Source: Synechococcus sp. HK01-R
GTDB lineage: Bacteria > Cyanobacteriota > Cyanobacteriia > PCC-6307 > Cyanobiaceae
Length of the DNA stretch: 64,000 bases
Direction of reading: 5' to 3'
Assembly (NCBI RefSeq): GCF_014217855.1
Contig: NZ_CP059059.1
Location: 1,922,001-1,986,000, forward strand
Positions 9,755-19,473 of this stretch are shown here, piece by piece. The notes under the pieces were generated by a model. It did not search any database and was not told the origin of the DNA. It was given only the letters and a program-made list of their open reading frames with translations. The position numbers were made by a program, and so were the translations under genes. The first letter of the stretch is position 1, and each line of letters begins with the position of its first letter.

Positions 9755-10558
9755 GTGCGCTTGAGGCCTCAGCTCAGTCTCCTGCTACCTGTCACGGGGG
9801 TTCTGCTTTCGTTGGCTGCTCTGTTGGGCGTGAGGGAGCCCGTGTCGATTGACAGGGTGATTGCAGAACGAAGCACCCCTGCCGCAGCGAGTGATCAGCC
9901 TCGGGAGCCTTACGGGCAGCCAACTGATTTTTCTGCTGAAGAGCTGGCGTTTTTGCAGCGTCGCTTTGGCGTGCATGGCCCCCAGACCCCGCTCGCACAG
10001 TTGTTCACTCGCGGGATGGACCAACTGGAGCCCCTACGTCTCAACACACTTCAGCGTCTCCAAGAGTTGAAGCCAGTCATCCTGCTCGAGGCGCATCGGC
10101 AGCATGTCAATCCCATGCTGATCGCTGGAATCCTGTATGACGAGATCCAGCATTCCAAGCCCGGAGAAGATCTTCCATTCGTAGCCCATTCAGGTTTGTT
10201 CTCCACCCTGGGCCCTGCACAGCTGGGTCTTTCCGAACTGATGCATCAGGGTCGCCTCCCTCGCAACCCCACCGATGCTCAAATTTCCAAGGCCAGGGAA
10301 ACTCTGCTTAATCCAGCCTCGAATGTTCAGTTACTCGTTGGAAAGATGGCACGACTGAAGGCTGAGCTTGGTTTTGCCGAAGAGCGCATGTTGATGGCCA
10401 GCCGTTCTGCCATCGACGCCAAGGCCATTGCCACCCTGGCCTACCTTCACAACGGCAAGTTGGATTACCCCGCCCGCATTCTCCGCTACATGCAGGATCC
10501 AGCTCTGCACGGGCTGATCTACTCCACTCAACGTGCACCCGAGAGTGGGTTGATCTGA
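9755..10558 (+). CDS. Secreted lysozyme-like protein (DUF1402-like)
   Basis: A 267-residue protein with an N-terminal hydrophobic anchor or signal (about 7-25). The core has NPMLIAGILYDEIQHS and a later FSTLGPAQLGLSEL stretch, which recall the Glu-bearing helix and Gly-Pro-Gln-Leu segment of lysozyme-fold/DUF1402 proteins. E129 in LYDEI would be the candidate catalytic acid. This suggests a periplasmic peptidoglycan lytic enzyme, but the assignment rests on short motifs. It converges with an amidase gene with no gap between the two stops, a pairing that supports a cell-wall role. Confidence 0.55.
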   Translation: MRLRPQLSLLLPVTGVLLSLAALLGVREPVSIDRVIAERSTPAAASDQPREPYGQPTDFSAEELAFLQRRFGVHGPQTPLAQLFTRGMDQLEPLRLNTLQRLQELKPVILLEAHRQHVNPMLIAGILYDEIQHSKPGEDLPFVAHSGLFSTLGPAQLGLSELMHQGRLPRNPTDAQISKARETLLNPASNVQLLVGKMARLKAELGFAEERMLMASRSAIDAKAIATLAYLHNGKLDYPARILRYMQDPALHGLIYSTQRAPESGLI

Positions 10559-11485
10559 TCAGGAGCTGCAGAGAAGCCCGAGTGCCGCAAGTCGTTTCTG
10601 CAATTCTGACCAATTAAAGCTGCGAGGATCTGATCGCTCCCCGCCAAGATCAACATGTTCATGGGTGGTGATCGCTGCAGGAGAAAACCCGTAGTTTTGG
10701 ATCCATTGATCCAGTACCAGCGCGAGAGCGTCGTATTGGGCTGCTGTGTAACCGCTGTGCTTCGATCTGTCATTTTGACCATCTTCGGGTGTTTCAAGGC
10801 TCAGATGTAAGGCGAAATTGTTCACCGAGCCCTTGAATTTTGGATTGGTTGCTGCCCATTCACCGAGAAATGCTGAATAACCAGCCCCGAAGGCCCGATC
10901 GATTGGGCTCACCAGATCCACAATCTGTCCGTTGAGTCCAATCAACGTGTGATAGCTCACTTGGTCTTCGTCTCGTGGGTGATGGGTTTGGAAGGTATTA
11001 ATGGCTGAATTCATTGAGAAAACCGTCTCATGCAGAATCACAACCCTGGGGCTTGGATCCAAGGGACGTTTCCATGGATCCCGCCGGTAGCGCTTCCCAT
11101 AATTGCTTTTGTCGATGGCAATCGACTGGCGGAGTGAGGCAAGACGCGCCTTTTTGGTCTTCAGACGTTTCTGAATGGCCTGATCGATGCCACTGCATTG
11201 CCGAGCCAAAGGCGATGTCCAGGCGAGGGCGCGGGGGGCTTCCGGAGGTGATTCCTTCGGCAGTGTCTCGGAAGCTCCTTCAGTCGTGCGCCCCACGTCA
11301 TCCAATAACTCGAGGAGAGACGGGCGTTCCTTAGCCCTGTCAGTGTCGGAGCGCCCTGCACTGAGTAAGAGAAAACTGACCGCACAGACCATCGATCCTG
11401 CAGCGACGAGTGCCAGCAGGCGACCGGAGGTGCGTGTGCCGGATTGAACCAGCTTGCGCAGTGGGCCTAAAGGATCCGAAACCAT
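10559..11485 (-). CDS. N-acetylmuramoyl-L-alanine amidase family protein (Amidase_2)
   Basis: Probably cuts the amide bond between N-acetylmuramic acid and the stem peptide. The 308-residue product has an N-terminal membrane anchor (about 20-42, LLALVAAGSMVCAVSFLLLSAG), a linker, then an Amidase_2/PGRP-like domain from about 145: VILHETV (first Zn histidine), SYHTLIGLNGQIVDLV (second histidine and substrate strand), NNFALHLSLE and TTHEHVDLGGERSDPRSF (third zinc region). It is predicted to act in the periplasm. It overlaps the upstream M61 peptidase gene by 19 bases, so both are likely in one transcript with the DUF1257-like gene before them. Confidence 0.85.
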   Translation of the reverse strand: MVSDPLGPLRKLVQSGTRTSGRLLALVAAGSMVCAVSFLLLSAGRSDTDRAKERPSLLELLDDVGRTTEGASETLPKESPPEAPRALAWTSPLARQCSGIDQAIQKRLKTKKARLASLRQSIAIDKSNYGKRYRRDPWKRPLDPSPRVVILHETVFSMNSAINTFQTHHPRDEDQVSYHTLIGLNGQIVDLVSPIDRAFGAGYSAFLGEWAATNPKFKGSVNNFALHLSLETPEDGQNDRSKHSGYTAAQYDALALVLDQWIQNYGFSPAAITTHEHVDLGGERSDPRSFNWSELQKRLAALGLLCSS

Positions 11486-13179
11486 GCGTCTCGAAGAGCG
11501 CTCGCCTGCGGTGATGCCCCAGGATCACAGCTCAATTCCCAGTGGTCCAGTGATGGTGGGGCCTGTTGAAGGTGCGTCTCAGCCATGCGGCCCCGTCGAG
11601 CAAAGTGCACGACAGCTTCATCTGGTCCTGCCCAAAGGATTTGCCAATCCTCCAGGCTGCGAATTCGATGCCCATGAAGGGCGATGAGCTCATCTCCTGG
11701 AATCAGACCCGCCCTGGCTCCTGGACCTTGTTGCGCCACCCTCTCGATCAGAATTGCTCCCCGCTCCTCGCGAAGCACCAGACCGCTTTCAGCCCGATCT
11801 GCCAGGACTGGATTTAGCTTCAGCCCCACTCTGGAGACGCAGTCTTCAATCGGGATGGATCCGCAGTGATCGAGCCAATTAGGGAGAGACTGGGCCAGCT
11901 CTGGATGATGTTGTTGGACCGCATTCAACAGATCGCTACGGCCATAGCCTCGTCCATGGCGACCAAAGTGATCCCAGAGCTGTCTCAACAGCGAGGCCAG
12001 TGATGCCCCGCTTTCCCGCAACATGACGTCCAAACAGAACGCCATCGCAGTACCAAGGACGTAGTAACTGATCTGGCTGTCGGCACCGGCTGGAGTTCTT
12101 TTGTACAGGCGAACCCATGCTTCACGGGAACTATCGGCAAGGCTCTGGATACCGACACCAGGACTGATCAGAACAGTGGAGAGATCACGACCTAGATCCT
12201 TGAGGTACTGCTCCTGATTGCTACAACCCGCTAACAAGGGCAGGCCGAGGTCGAAGTAACTTGTCACCCCCTCGGCAAACCAGAGGCAGTCTGAAACCAC
12301 AGGCCCTCCGTAGTCATAAGGGATGTAGTCGCGGGGTCTTAAACGCCGCACATTCCATTGATGCAGATACTCATGTCCGATCAACTGGAGCAGCTTGAGG
12401 TATCCGTCTTCTCCCGCTAGTGACTTCCAGGAATAGTGGAGGACAGCGGCGTGATCATGTTCAAGCCCTCCGTAGCCCTGATCCAACATCAACAGAACCA
12501 GTTGATAGCGATCAGCGCTTGGCGGTGACGTTTGCATGAGACGACAGGTCGCCTCACAAACGGCGCTGATGTCGCGAAGAAAATCCGGTGGCCAGCCCTG
12601 GGGTGGTGCTCCAAACAGAATCAGTTCGTGCTGACAACCCATGACTTCAAAGGGCTGGGATTCGAAACACCCCGCATGGACAGGACTATCAACAAGGGCA
12701 TCAAAATCGTCGCTGTGGTAAATCCCTTGATCGTGTGGAAGAGGAACGGCTGCTTGCCAGCCCGATGGCAGAACCATCTCCAGATGATGGGGTGCCCATC
12801 GAAAGCCATCCACCAACATCACAACGGCGGAAAGACAAAGGCTGGCGAACTGCGGCTCGAGACAGCAGGTTCTGACCGTGAGTTGTCGGGCTTCCAGTTG
12901 ATAACGAACTTCAACGTCTTGATCTGGTTGTAAATCCGCTCTCCAGCAAGACGGTGACGTGCGACGGAGCGGCACAGATTTCCCCTGCTGTTTGCAGGAG
13001 AGTGAATGGAGGTGTTGAACCGGATCACGGACCGTGTAGGAGCCTGGTGTCCACACCGGCAGTTGCCATCGGGTCGTGGCCTGGGCTGGTGTCCAGGTCA
13101 TAGTCACAGTGATCGTCTGATTTGAAGCTTCCGTTAGGTCCAGACGAACCCTGACGGCAGACAAATCGCTCGTCATCAA
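11467..13179 (-). CDS. M61 family metallopeptidase with PDZ domain
   Basis: Zinc aminopeptidase of the glycyl-aminopeptidase (M61) family. The 570-residue product has an N-terminal beta domain, the zinc motif HEYLH at 269-273 with the third ligand E303 in WFAEGVTSY, and a C-terminal PDZ domain (about 465-540, GPGARAGLIPGDELIALHGHRI). No clear signal peptide is seen, so the location is unknown. It begins 1 base after the stop of the upstream DUF1257-like gene and overlaps the amidase start downstream. Physiological substrates in cyanobacteria are not known. Confidence 0.9.
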   Translation of the reverse strand: MMTSDLSAVRVRLDLTEASNQTITVTMTWTPAQATTRWQLPVWTPGSYTVRDPVQHLHSLSCKQQGKSVPLRRTSPSCWRADLQPDQDVEVRYQLEARQLTVRTCCLEPQFASLCLSAVVMLVDGFRWAPHHLEMVLPSGWQAAVPLPHDQGIYHSDDFDALVDSPVHAGCFESQPFEVMGCQHELILFGAPPQGWPPDFLRDISAVCEATCRLMQTSPPSADRYQLVLLMLDQGYGGLEHDHAAVLHYSWKSLAGEDGYLKLLQLIGHEYLHQWNVRRLRPRDYIPYDYGGPVVSDCLWFAEGVTSYFDLGLPLLAGCSNQEQYLKDLGRDLSTVLISPGVGIQSLADSSREAWVRLYKRTPAGADSQISYYVLGTAMAFCLDVMLRESGASLASLLRQLWDHFGRHGRGYGRSDLLNAVQQHHPELAQSLPNWLDHCGSIPIEDCVSRVGLKLNPVLADRAESGLVLREERGAILIERVAQQGPGARAGLIPGDELIALHGHRIRSLEDWQILWAGPDEAVVHFARRGRMAETHLQQAPPSLDHWELSCDPGASPQASALRDAWFRIL

Positions 13180-13180
13180 A

Positions 13181-13546
13181 TCAACGGGAGACCGCGAAGT
13201 CCTGGGGTGCTTCCACGGTGTAGCCCTGGTCCTGCAACCCTGGAATGCTGGTCATGGCCTGATGCAGTGCATAACGGCGGATGATTTGACTCAGCTGTTG
13301 TTGATAGAAAGGCTGGGCAGCGTCATGGCCCAGGTCTGTCACCAAGTCGAGACACTGCTGTCCTGGAAGCTGACGCCAACCCAAGCGGATTGAGCCCTTG
13401 CTTGCCAGGACCTCAACGGGAATCTGGCCTGAGCCCAGGGTGAAAAGGATGGTCCGACGCGTGACCTTGTATCCCTGTTCTTGAAGCACAACCTGCAAGC
13501 GCTCAGGATCGTCCAGGGCGGTGGGCAGGATGGAGAGATGGGACAT
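13181..13546 (-). CDS. DUF1257 (Ycf35-like) protein
   Basis: A 121-residue protein starting MSHLSILPTALDDPERLQVVLQEQGY, the typical N terminus of the Ycf35/DUF1257 family found in cyanobacteria and algal plastids; the end (IPGLQDQGYTV) also fits. Function is unknown. It is divergent to purN: its ATG at 13546 lies 7 bases from the purN start I prefer, so the control regions overlap coding sequence of both. It starts a leftward run with the M61 peptidase and the amidase. Confidence 0.7.
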   Translation of the reverse strand: MSHLSILPTALDDPERLQVVLQEQGYKVTRRTILFTLGSGQIPVEVLASKGSIRLGWRQLPGQQCLDLVTDLGHDAAQPFYQQQLSQIIRRYALHQAMTSIPGLQDQGYTVEAPQDFAVSR

Positions 13547-13553
13547 GAGCCGA

Positions 13554-14234
13554 ATGCCCGCTTTTCAAAACCCTAGCCAGCAGAACACGAACGGGGAATC
13601 CTCTTGTGCGTTTCTGTCGCCGCCTGCCACCCACTGGCCACAATTTGATCCCCCCCTGCGGTTGGGGGTCATGGCATCTGGCAGGGGAAGCAACCTGGAG
13701 GCTCTCGTGCATGCCTGTCGCGACGGTCGTGTGGATGGCAAGGTCGATCTCCTCGTGGTCAATAAGGCCGACTGTGGCGCTCGAACGCGAGCGGAACGCT
13801 TAGGGCTTCAATCCCTGGTTCTTGACCATCGTGAGTACCCCACCAGAGAGGCACTCGATCATGCCCTGGTGTCCTGTTTTCGTGATGCTGGGGTCGAAGC
13901 CATCGTGATGGCGGGTTGGATGCGGATTGTGACTGACGTGCTGATAAACGCCTTCCCAAGGCGATTGATCAATTTGCACCCGTCTCTTCTCCCCAGCTTT
14001 CGAGGGGTTGATGCGATTGGCCAGGCCCTCGAGGCCGGAGTGAAGATCACTGGCTGCAGCGCCCACTGGGTGGCACCAGAGGTCGATTCAGGACCCGTGA
14101 TTGCCCAGGCAGCTGTGCCGATCTTCCCAACTGATGACAAGGATTCACTGGCGGAGAGAATCAGGCGCGAGGAGCACCGCTTGTTGCCCTGGGCCGTCGC
14201 TCTCGCTGCTCAGCAGTGGCGCGCTCAGGGATAG
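13554..14234 (+). CDS. purN: Phosphoribosylglycinamide formyltransferase
   Basis: Third step of purine synthesis: transfers formyl from N10-formyl-THF to GAR. The core starts at LRLGVMASGRGSNLEAL (phosphate loop), followed by AGWMRIV, the catalytic INLHPSLLPSFRG and the GCSAHWVAPEVDSGPVI segment with the conserved His and Asp. About 35 poorly conserved residues precede the core. The open frame extends upstream to a GTG at 13521, but I prefer the ATG at 13554, which does not overlap the divergent Ycf35-like gene. Its stop overlaps the convergent argC stop by 10 bases. Confidence 0.92.
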   Translation: MPAFQNPSQQNTNGESSCAFLSPPATHWPQFDPPLRLGVMASGRGSNLEALVHACRDGRVDGKVDLLVVNKADCGARTRAERLGLQSLVLDHREYPTREALDHALVSCFRDAGVEAIVMAGWMRIVTDVLINAFPRRLINLHPSLLPSFRGVDAIGQALEAGVKITGCSAHWVAPEVDSGPVIAQAAVPIFPTDDKDSLAERIRREEHRLLPWAVALAAQQWRAQG

Positions 14235-15322
14235 AAGGGAGCCAGAGGTAATCCTGTGGTTGGAGGGAAGCCAGCCATCAAGTTCAAACACTGGACGCCT
14301 TGGCCAGCCTGCCCCTTGATCAGATTGTCGATGGCGCCCATCAGAACAATCCGACCCGTTCGGTGATCCACCTGGACTGAGAGCAGAGCCCGGTTGGTGT
14401 GCTTGACCCACTTGGTGGCTGGATAAGTGCCGACGGGGAGCACCCTGACCAACGGGTGATGTCGATAAAAGGCCTCCAACACCGTGGTGCAGTCATCTGC
14501 GGTGAGACCTGGGTCGCGAAGACGCCCGTACACAGTGGCCAGCAGTCCACGAACCATTGGCACAAGGTGTGGCGTGAACTGAAGCTGAATTTCGCTACCG
14601 GCCGCTTGCGTCGCCAACTGTTCAATCTCTGAGGTGTGTCGATGACCGATCACCCCATAGGGACAAATGGATTCGGACGCTTCGGCTAGGAGGAGATGTT
14701 CCTTGGCCGCTCGTCCTCCACCGGATGTTCCTGTTTTGGCGTCGATGATCAAGCCTTCGGTTTCGATCAGTCCCTGCTTCAGAAACGGCAGTAACGGAAG
14801 CAGGCTTGCCGTGGGAAAACAGCCAGGAGCAGCCACAAGGCGGGCGTCAGCGATGGCAGGCCCATTCCATTCAGGGAGGCCATACACCGCTTCTTCGCAG
14901 AGCTGATGGTCCTGACGCTGGCGTTGGGATGCTTCGTGGACATAGACCTGCGACCACTGGTCCAGAGAGCGGTATCGGTAATCGGCAGAGAGATCAACGA
15001 CCCTGACACCACGCTTCAAAAGGGCTGGCACCAGATCACTTGCCAACCCGTTGGGGAGACTCAGCAAGGCGAAGTCAGCACGGTCGGCGATGCGATCAGG
15101 ATCGGGCGCCTCAATTTCAGGGTCATCCTGAAGGGGGAGAAAGGGGCAGACCTCACTCCAACGCTTTCCAGCGCTCCGTTCACCCCCCAGCAAGGAGACC
15201 TTCAGACCTGGGTGGCCTTCAAGCAATCGAAGAGTTTGTAGGCCGCCATACCCGGAGGCACCGATCACAGCGACCGTGGCTGACGTCATGCCAGGCCGTC
15301 CCGGAGGAATGTTGTCCATCAA
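14225..15322 (-). CDS. argC: N-acetyl-gamma-glutamyl-phosphate reductase
   Basis: NADPH-dependent reductase of arginine synthesis. Visible features: the dinucleotide loop GASGYGGLQ near the N terminus, the catalytic cysteine C168 in AAPGCFPTAS, and the His-containing GHRHTSEIEQ segment. The 365 residues include a short N-terminal extension; the internal ATG at 15289 (MTSATVAVIGASG) would give a more typical N terminus, but a purine-rich GAGAG lies at good spacing before the first ATG. It is divergent from ribBA across 54 bases. Confidence 0.94.
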   Translation of the reverse strand: MMDNIPPGRPGMTSATVAVIGASGYGGLQTLRLLEGHPGLKVSLLGGERSAGKRWSEVCPFLPLQDDPEIEAPDPDRIADRADFALLSLPNGLASDLVPALLKRGVRVVDLSADYRYRSLDQWSQVYVHEASQRQRQDHQLCEEAVYGLPEWNGPAIADARLVAAPGCFPTASLLPLLPFLKQGLIETEGLIIDAKTGTSGGGRAAKEHLLLAEASESICPYGVIGHRHTSEIEQLATQAAGSEIQLQFTPHLVPMVRGLLATVYGRLRDPGLTADDCTTVLEAFYRHHPLVRVLPVGTYPATKWVKHTNRALLSVQVDHRTGRIVLMGAIDNLIKGQAGQGVQCLNLMAGFPPTTGLPLAPFYP

Positions 15323-15376
15323 CCGCTCTCTCTTCGGCAGTCAGTCTTCGCCAGATCGTACCGGTGTCGATAATGA

Positions 15377-17056
15377 GTGGAGATTTATGTCACAGGCCCG
15401 CTGAGCACCTCACACGCAACTGAAGACCTGTCATCCATCCGATTTGACAGCATTCCCGATGCACTGGCGGCGATTCGCAACGGAGAGTGTGTTGTCGTCG
15501 TCGACGACGAACGCCGGGAGAACGAAGGTGACTTGATCTGTGCGGCCCAGTTCGCCTCCCCCGATCAGATCAACTTCATGGCGACCCACGCCCGGGGTCT
15601 GATTTGTCTCTCCATGGAAGGCGAGCGCCTTGACGCTCTCGACCTGCCCCTGATGGTTGATCGCAATACCGATGCCAACCAGACCGCCTTCACAGTGAGT
15701 ATTGATGCTGGTCCTGAGCATGGAGTCTCAACCGGCATCTCCGCAGAAGACCGCTCACGCACCATCCAGGTGGCCTTACGAGCGGATGCCCGCCCTGCCG
15801 ATCTGCGCCGACCAGGGCACATCTTTCCCCTGCGTGCCCGTCAAGGAGGCGTGCTCAAACGAGCGGGCCATACCGAAGCAGCTGTGGATCTGGCCAAGCT
15901 CTCAGGCCTGAATCCGGCCGGTGTGATCTGCGAGATCCAGAACCCCGATGGCTCGATGGCGCGGCTTCCGGAATTGCGTGCCTACGCCACCCAGTGGAAT
16001 CTGCGATTGATCAGTATCGCCGACCTCATCCGCTATCGACTGGACAACGAGCGTTTCGTGGTTCGCCAGGCCCATGCCGTCATGCCCAGCTTGTTTGGGT
16101 CCTTTCAGGCGATTGGGTATCAAAACCAACTCGATGGCAGTGAGCATGTGGCGGTCATCAAGGGTGATCCCGAGCACCTCAAGGAACCAGTCCTCGTCAG
16201 GATGCATTCCGAGTGCCTGACCGGTGACGCCTTTGGCTCGCTCCGTTGTGATTGCCGCCCCCAACTAGAAGCTGCCTTGCGAAGCATCGAAGCCGAGGGC
16301 GAGGGCGTCGTGGTCTATCTGCGACAGGAAGGCCGAGGCATTGGCCTGATCAACAAACTCAAGGCCTACAGCCTGCAGGATGGTGGCCTCGACACGGTTG
16401 AAGCCAATGAGAAACTCGGCTTTCCTGCCGACTTACGCAACTACGGAGTTGGTGCGCAAATTCTCAGCGATCTAGGGATCCACAGACTTCGTCTGCTCAC
16501 CAACAACCCCCGCAAAATTGCTGGACTCGGTGGTTATGGACTTGAGGTTGTTGACCGAGTGCCTCTGGTGATCAGCCCCGGTGATCACAATGCTGAGTAC
16601 CTGGCGGTCAAGCGAGACAAGCTTGGCCACTGGATCAGTGATATCGCCACGGTGGTCAGCTGGGATGGGGATTCCGATGGGGCTTCGCTGATTGATGTGA
16701 AAGCCGATGCGGATGCCCTGGCCCAGCGCCTTGGCTTTGCGCTTCTGCCTGTGAGCGCTCCGAGGCTCCTCGCGCTCTGGGAGCGTCCGCAGTTGGCCTG
16801 GCGACTCGCCGAGCTCTCCGAGGGTGATCCCCCAGATCAATCGCAGCGTGCAGCCCGTCTCAAGGAGTTGCTTTCGGGCCTGGCCCTCTGGACACACACC
16901 CGACGCATCGGGCTCTACAGCACTGGACGGGCCGAGCAACTGGATCACCCGCCCCAACGGCTCGATCGCAGAGAAGGCTCTTTAGTGGAGCTTCGCCAAG
17001 GAAAGGTGTTGGAGCAGCTCGAGCAGGGTGAACCCTTGCTGCTCCAGTGGACCTAA
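15377..17056 (+). CDS. ribBA: Bifunctional DHBP synthase / GTP cyclohydrolase II
   Basis: Makes both riboflavin precursors: 3,4-dihydroxy-2-butanone-4-phosphate from ribulose-5-phosphate (N-terminal half, [11 protein letters not shown] at 43-53 and RRPGHIFPL) and the pyrimidine precursor from GTP (C-terminal half). The GTP cyclohydrolase zinc cysteines are C280, C291 and C293, followed by RQEGRGIGL at 316-324. The last 130 or so residues after HWISDIA are an extension seen in cyanobacterial RibBA, function unknown. The only reasonable start is a GTG at 15377; an A/T-rich GATAAT immediately before it could be a -10 box, in which case the true start would lie slightly downstream. Confidence 0.93.
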   Translation: MEIYVTGPLSTSHATEDLSSIRFDSIPDALAAIRNGECVVVVDDERRENEGDLICAAQFASPDQINFMATHARGLICLSMEGERLDALDLPLMVDRNTDANQTAFTVSIDAGPEHGVSTGISAEDRSRTIQVALRADARPADLRRPGHIFPLRARQGGVLKRAGHTEAAVDLAKLSGLNPAGVICEIQNPDGSMARLPELRAYATQWNLRLISIADLIRYRLDNERFVVRQAHAVMPSLFGSFQAIGYQNQLDGSEHVAVIKGDPEHLKEPVLVRMHSECLTGDAFGSLRCDCRPQLEAALRSIEAEGEGVVVYLRQEGRGIGLINKLKAYSLQDGGLDTVEANEKLGFPADLRNYGVGAQILSDLGIHRLRLLTNNPRKIAGLGGYGLEVVDRVPLVISPGDHNAEYLAVKRDKLGHWISDIATVVSWDGDSDGASLIDVKADADALAQRLGFALLPVSAPRLLALWERPQLAWRLAELSEGDPPDQSQRAARLKELLSGLALWTHTRRIGLYSTGRAEQLDHPPQRLDRREGSLVELRQGKVLEQLEQGEPLLLQWT

Positions 17057-17072
17057 CTCAGGCGATCTGTAA

Positions 17073-17576
17073 TCAGGCCTCCTGAACCGTCACTTTTTCA
17101 ATGCGGGATCCGTTGCGGAGGGCCAGAACGACCTCCAGATCACCTGTTTGACCGAAAACAGTGTGAACACCATCCAGATGGGGCTGAGCTTCATGGACGA
17201 TGAAGAACTGGCTTCCCCCGGTGTTGCGGCCGGCATGAGCCATCGACAGGGCACCAGCTACATGCTTGCGGCTGTTGATTTCACAGTTGATCGTGTAGCC
17301 GGGCCCCCCGGTACCGGGCATGCCCTTGGCTCCTTCCCGTGAATTAGGGCATCCGCCCTGGGCCATGAATCCATCGATCACGCGATGGAAGGCCAAACCG
17401 TCATAAAAGCCATCGTTGGCCAGCTTGACGAAATTGGCCACCGTGTTTGGGGCGTCCGCATCGAACAACTCCAGCCTGATCTGGCCGGCGTCCGTCTCCA
17501 TCAGAACAGTCGTCAAGGGGCTGATCGCAAAGTTGAATCGTACGCAGGCGATGATGGGGACCGGCTTGGTCATCAA
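17073..17576 (-). CDS. Cyclophilin-type peptidyl-prolyl isomerase
   Basis: Catalyses proline cis-trans isomerisation in protein folding. The core [37 protein letters not shown] (catalytic Arg and Phe), and [23 protein letters not shown] are standard for small bacterial cyclophilins. The open frame has 167 residues; the internal ATG at 17501 would give 142 residues and starts directly at the conserved domain, so the first 25 residues may not be translated. There is no convincing signal peptide, so it is probably cytoplasmic. It is divergent from mtnP. Confidence 0.9.
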   Translation of the reverse strand: MMTKPVPIIACVRFNFAISPLTTVLMETDAGQIRLELFDADAPNTVANFVKLANDGFYDGLAFHRVIDGFMAQGGCPNSREGAKGMPGTGGPGYTINCEINSRKHVAGALSMAHAGRNTGGSQFFIVHEAQPHLDGVHTVFGQTGDLEVVLALRNGSRIEKVTVQEA

Positions 17577-17582
17577 TCAGAC

Positions 17583-18500
17583 ATGAGCGCTTCAGCACTC
17601 CCAGCTCCCTTTGAGAACGCCCGGGTGGGGGTGATCGGAGGCAGTGGTCTCTATGCCATCGATGGCCTCTCTGAGGTCAAGGAAGTTCAGATCGATACAC
17701 CGTTTGGTACCCCCTCCGATCAGTTTCGCCTGGGTCGGCTTCATGGCGTGGATGTGGTGTTTCTTGCGCGGCATGGTCGCCAGCACCACCTGTTGCCCAG
17801 TGAAGTGCCCTATCGCGCCAATGTTTGGGCGCTGCGCTCCTTGGGGGTGCGTTGGCTCGTTTCCGTCTCAGCTGTTGGTTCCCTAAGGGAGCACCTCCGC
17901 CCTCGCGACATGGTGGTGCCCTCTCAATTCATCGATCGCACGATGCAACGTCCCCAATCCTTCTTTGGCGATGGCTGCGTGGCCCATGTGAGTCTTGCTG
18001 AACCCTTCTGCCAGCGACTGAGTGAATGTCTGGCCAGGGCAGCGGAGGCGCAGATGCCTGCGGGGCACCATTTGCATCGTGGTGGCACCTATCTCTGCAT
18101 GGAGGGGCCTGCATTTTCAACCCGAGCTGAAAGTGAGCTTTACAGGAGCTGGGGATGTGATGTCATCGGGATGACCAACCACACGGAAGCTCGCCTTGCT
18201 CGCGAGGCCGAGATCGCCTATGCGTCACTGAGCATGGTCACCGATTTTGATTGCTGGCACAACGATCACGATGCCGTTTCTGTGGAAATGGTGGTTGGCA
18301 ACCTTCGTGCCAACGCCATGGCGACAGGACCCATCCTTCAACAGCTGATGGAGTCGCTGCGCGAGTCCTTCCCCGAATCAGTTGCCCATACGGCACTCAA
18401 GGATGCGTTGATGACTGCACCGCAGGCTGTCCCTCAAGAAACGCGTCGGAAACTGGATCTGTTGACGGCTCCTTACTGGGGCTCCCTCGGTGAAAATTAA
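17583..18500 (+). CDS. mtnP: S-methyl-5'-thioadenosine phosphorylase
   Basis: Phosphorolysis of methylthioadenosine to adenine and methylthioribose-1-phosphate; purine and methionine salvage. The 305-residue protein starts [15 protein letters not shown] (phosphate loop), with [34 protein letters not shown] and [19 protein letters not shown], the trimeric MTAP/PNP signature. The frame stays open upstream to 17385, but that part runs antisense to the cyclophilin gene; the ATG at 17583 begins just before the conserved domain. It could be called purine nucleoside phosphorylase by similarity; the sequence favours MTAP. Confidence 0.9.
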   Translation: MSASALPAPFENARVGVIGGSGLYAIDGLSEVKEVQIDTPFGTPSDQFRLGRLHGVDVVFLARHGRQHHLLPSEVPYRANVWALRSLGVRWLVSVSAVGSLREHLRPRDMVVPSQFIDRTMQRPQSFFGDGCVAHVSLAEPFCQRLSECLARAAEAQMPAGHHLHRGGTYLCMEGPAFSTRAESELYRSWGCDVIGMTNHTEARLAREAEIAYASLSMVTDFDCWHNDHDAVSVEMVVGNLRANAMATGPILQQLMESLRESFPESVAHTALKDALMTAPQAVPQETRRKLDLLTAPYWGSLGEN

Positions 18501-18511
18501 CCCAGGGAGCC
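18480..18511. terminator. Inverted repeat between convergent mtnP and murQ
   Basis: Perfect 8-base arms (18480-18487 and 18504-18511) flank the mtnP stop codon with a 16-base loop. No T run follows on either strand, so termination is only a suggestion. Confidence 0.3.
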
Positions 18512-18516
18512 ACGTA

Positions 18517-19467
18517 TTAAAGGCTGACCCCGCATCGATCGAGCGCTGCACGAAGTTGATGGTGATGAGCCTCCAAGCAGTTGCCTGCCTCCTCTGTCGA
18601 TAGACCGGAGGCCGCCATCAGCAGCGCCAGCTTCACGGAGCCACCACTCTGCTGCAGAAGCTCTTCTGCTTCAGTTCTGGTAACGCCAGCAAGATCTCGG
18701 AGCATCCTGAGGGCACGGTCCACCAACTTGCTGTTGGTGGCGGCTACATCCACCATCCTGTTCCCGTAGACCTTTCCCAACTTCACCATCACACCGGTCG
18801 ACAGGATGTTGAGGGCCATCTTCGTGGCCGTACCCGCTTTCAATCGGGTGGAGCCCGTCAACAATTCCGGCCCAGTCAGCAGACGGATGTCGATGGCACA
18901 GGGCATCGGGGCTTGATCGCTGGGGACGCACGCGATGGCGATGGTGAGCGCTCCAAGCAATTGTGCCCAGTCGAGTGCACCCAGCACATAGGGGGTGGTT
19001 CCGCCTGCGGCAATGCCGACGAGACAGTCAGCGGCCTTAAAATTCCTTGATTGAAGGTCGTCAATCCCTGCCTGCCGGAGATCCTCCAGCCCTTCAGAGC
19101 TGCGCAACAGTGCAGGTGATCCACCAGCCAGAACTCCTTGAACCAGTTCCGGGGGGCTGCAGAAGGTAGGGGGACACTCCGCGGCATCCAAGACCCCAAG
19201 CCTGCCCGAGGTTCCCGCTCCGATATAGAAGAGCCGCCCCCCCTCTTGCAGCCGCAAGGCGATTTGATCAACAGCGTCTGTGAGTGACTGGCTTGCCGCA
19301 GCAACGGCTTCCTGAGGGCGTCGATCCTCATTCACAAACAGCTCAACAAGCTCAGCAGTGCTGAGTCGATCGAGATCAGTGCTTCTTGGATTCGCCTGTT
19401 CCGTCATGAGATGACCGCGATCCTCTGAAGGGGTGATCGAGTCTCGACGGGACGTGGATTCAGTCAT
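18517..19467 (-). CDS. murQ: N-acetylmuramic acid 6-phosphate etherase
   Basis: Cleaves the lactyl ether of MurNAc-6-P in cell-wall recycling. It is a SIS-fold protein: FYIGAGTSGRLGVLDAAECPPTF is the substrate loop, followed by the ALLRSSEGLED segment and the C-terminal GVTRTEAEELLQQSGGSVKLALLMA helical region. The 316-residue frame begins 6 bases after the DUF3110 stop; the ATG at 19407 (MTEQANPRSTDLDRL) is closer to usual MurQ N termini and may be the real start. No murP or anmK is visible nearby, so the role in recycling is inferred from the family. Confidence 0.93.
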   Translation of the reverse strand: MTESTSRRDSITPSEDRGHLMTEQANPRSTDLDRLSTAELVELFVNEDRRPQEAVAAASQSLTDAVDQIALRLQEGGRLFYIGAGTSGRLGVLDAAECPPTFCSPPELVQGVLAGGSPALLRSSEGLEDLRQAGIDDLQSRNFKAADCLVGIAAGGTTPYVLGALDWAQLLGALTIAIACVPSDQAPMPCAIDIRLLTGPELLTGSTRLKAGTATKMALNILSTGVMVKLGKVYGNRMVDVAATNSKLVDRALRMLRDLAGVTRTEAEELLQQSGGSVKLALLMAASGLSTEEAGNCLEAHHHQLRAALDRCGVSL

Positions 19468-19473
19468 GACGGC

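Noticed and set aside
13521-13553. Upstream GTG start for purN
   Set aside because: It overlaps the divergent Ycf35-like gene and adds poorly conserved residues; ATG at 13554 is simpler.
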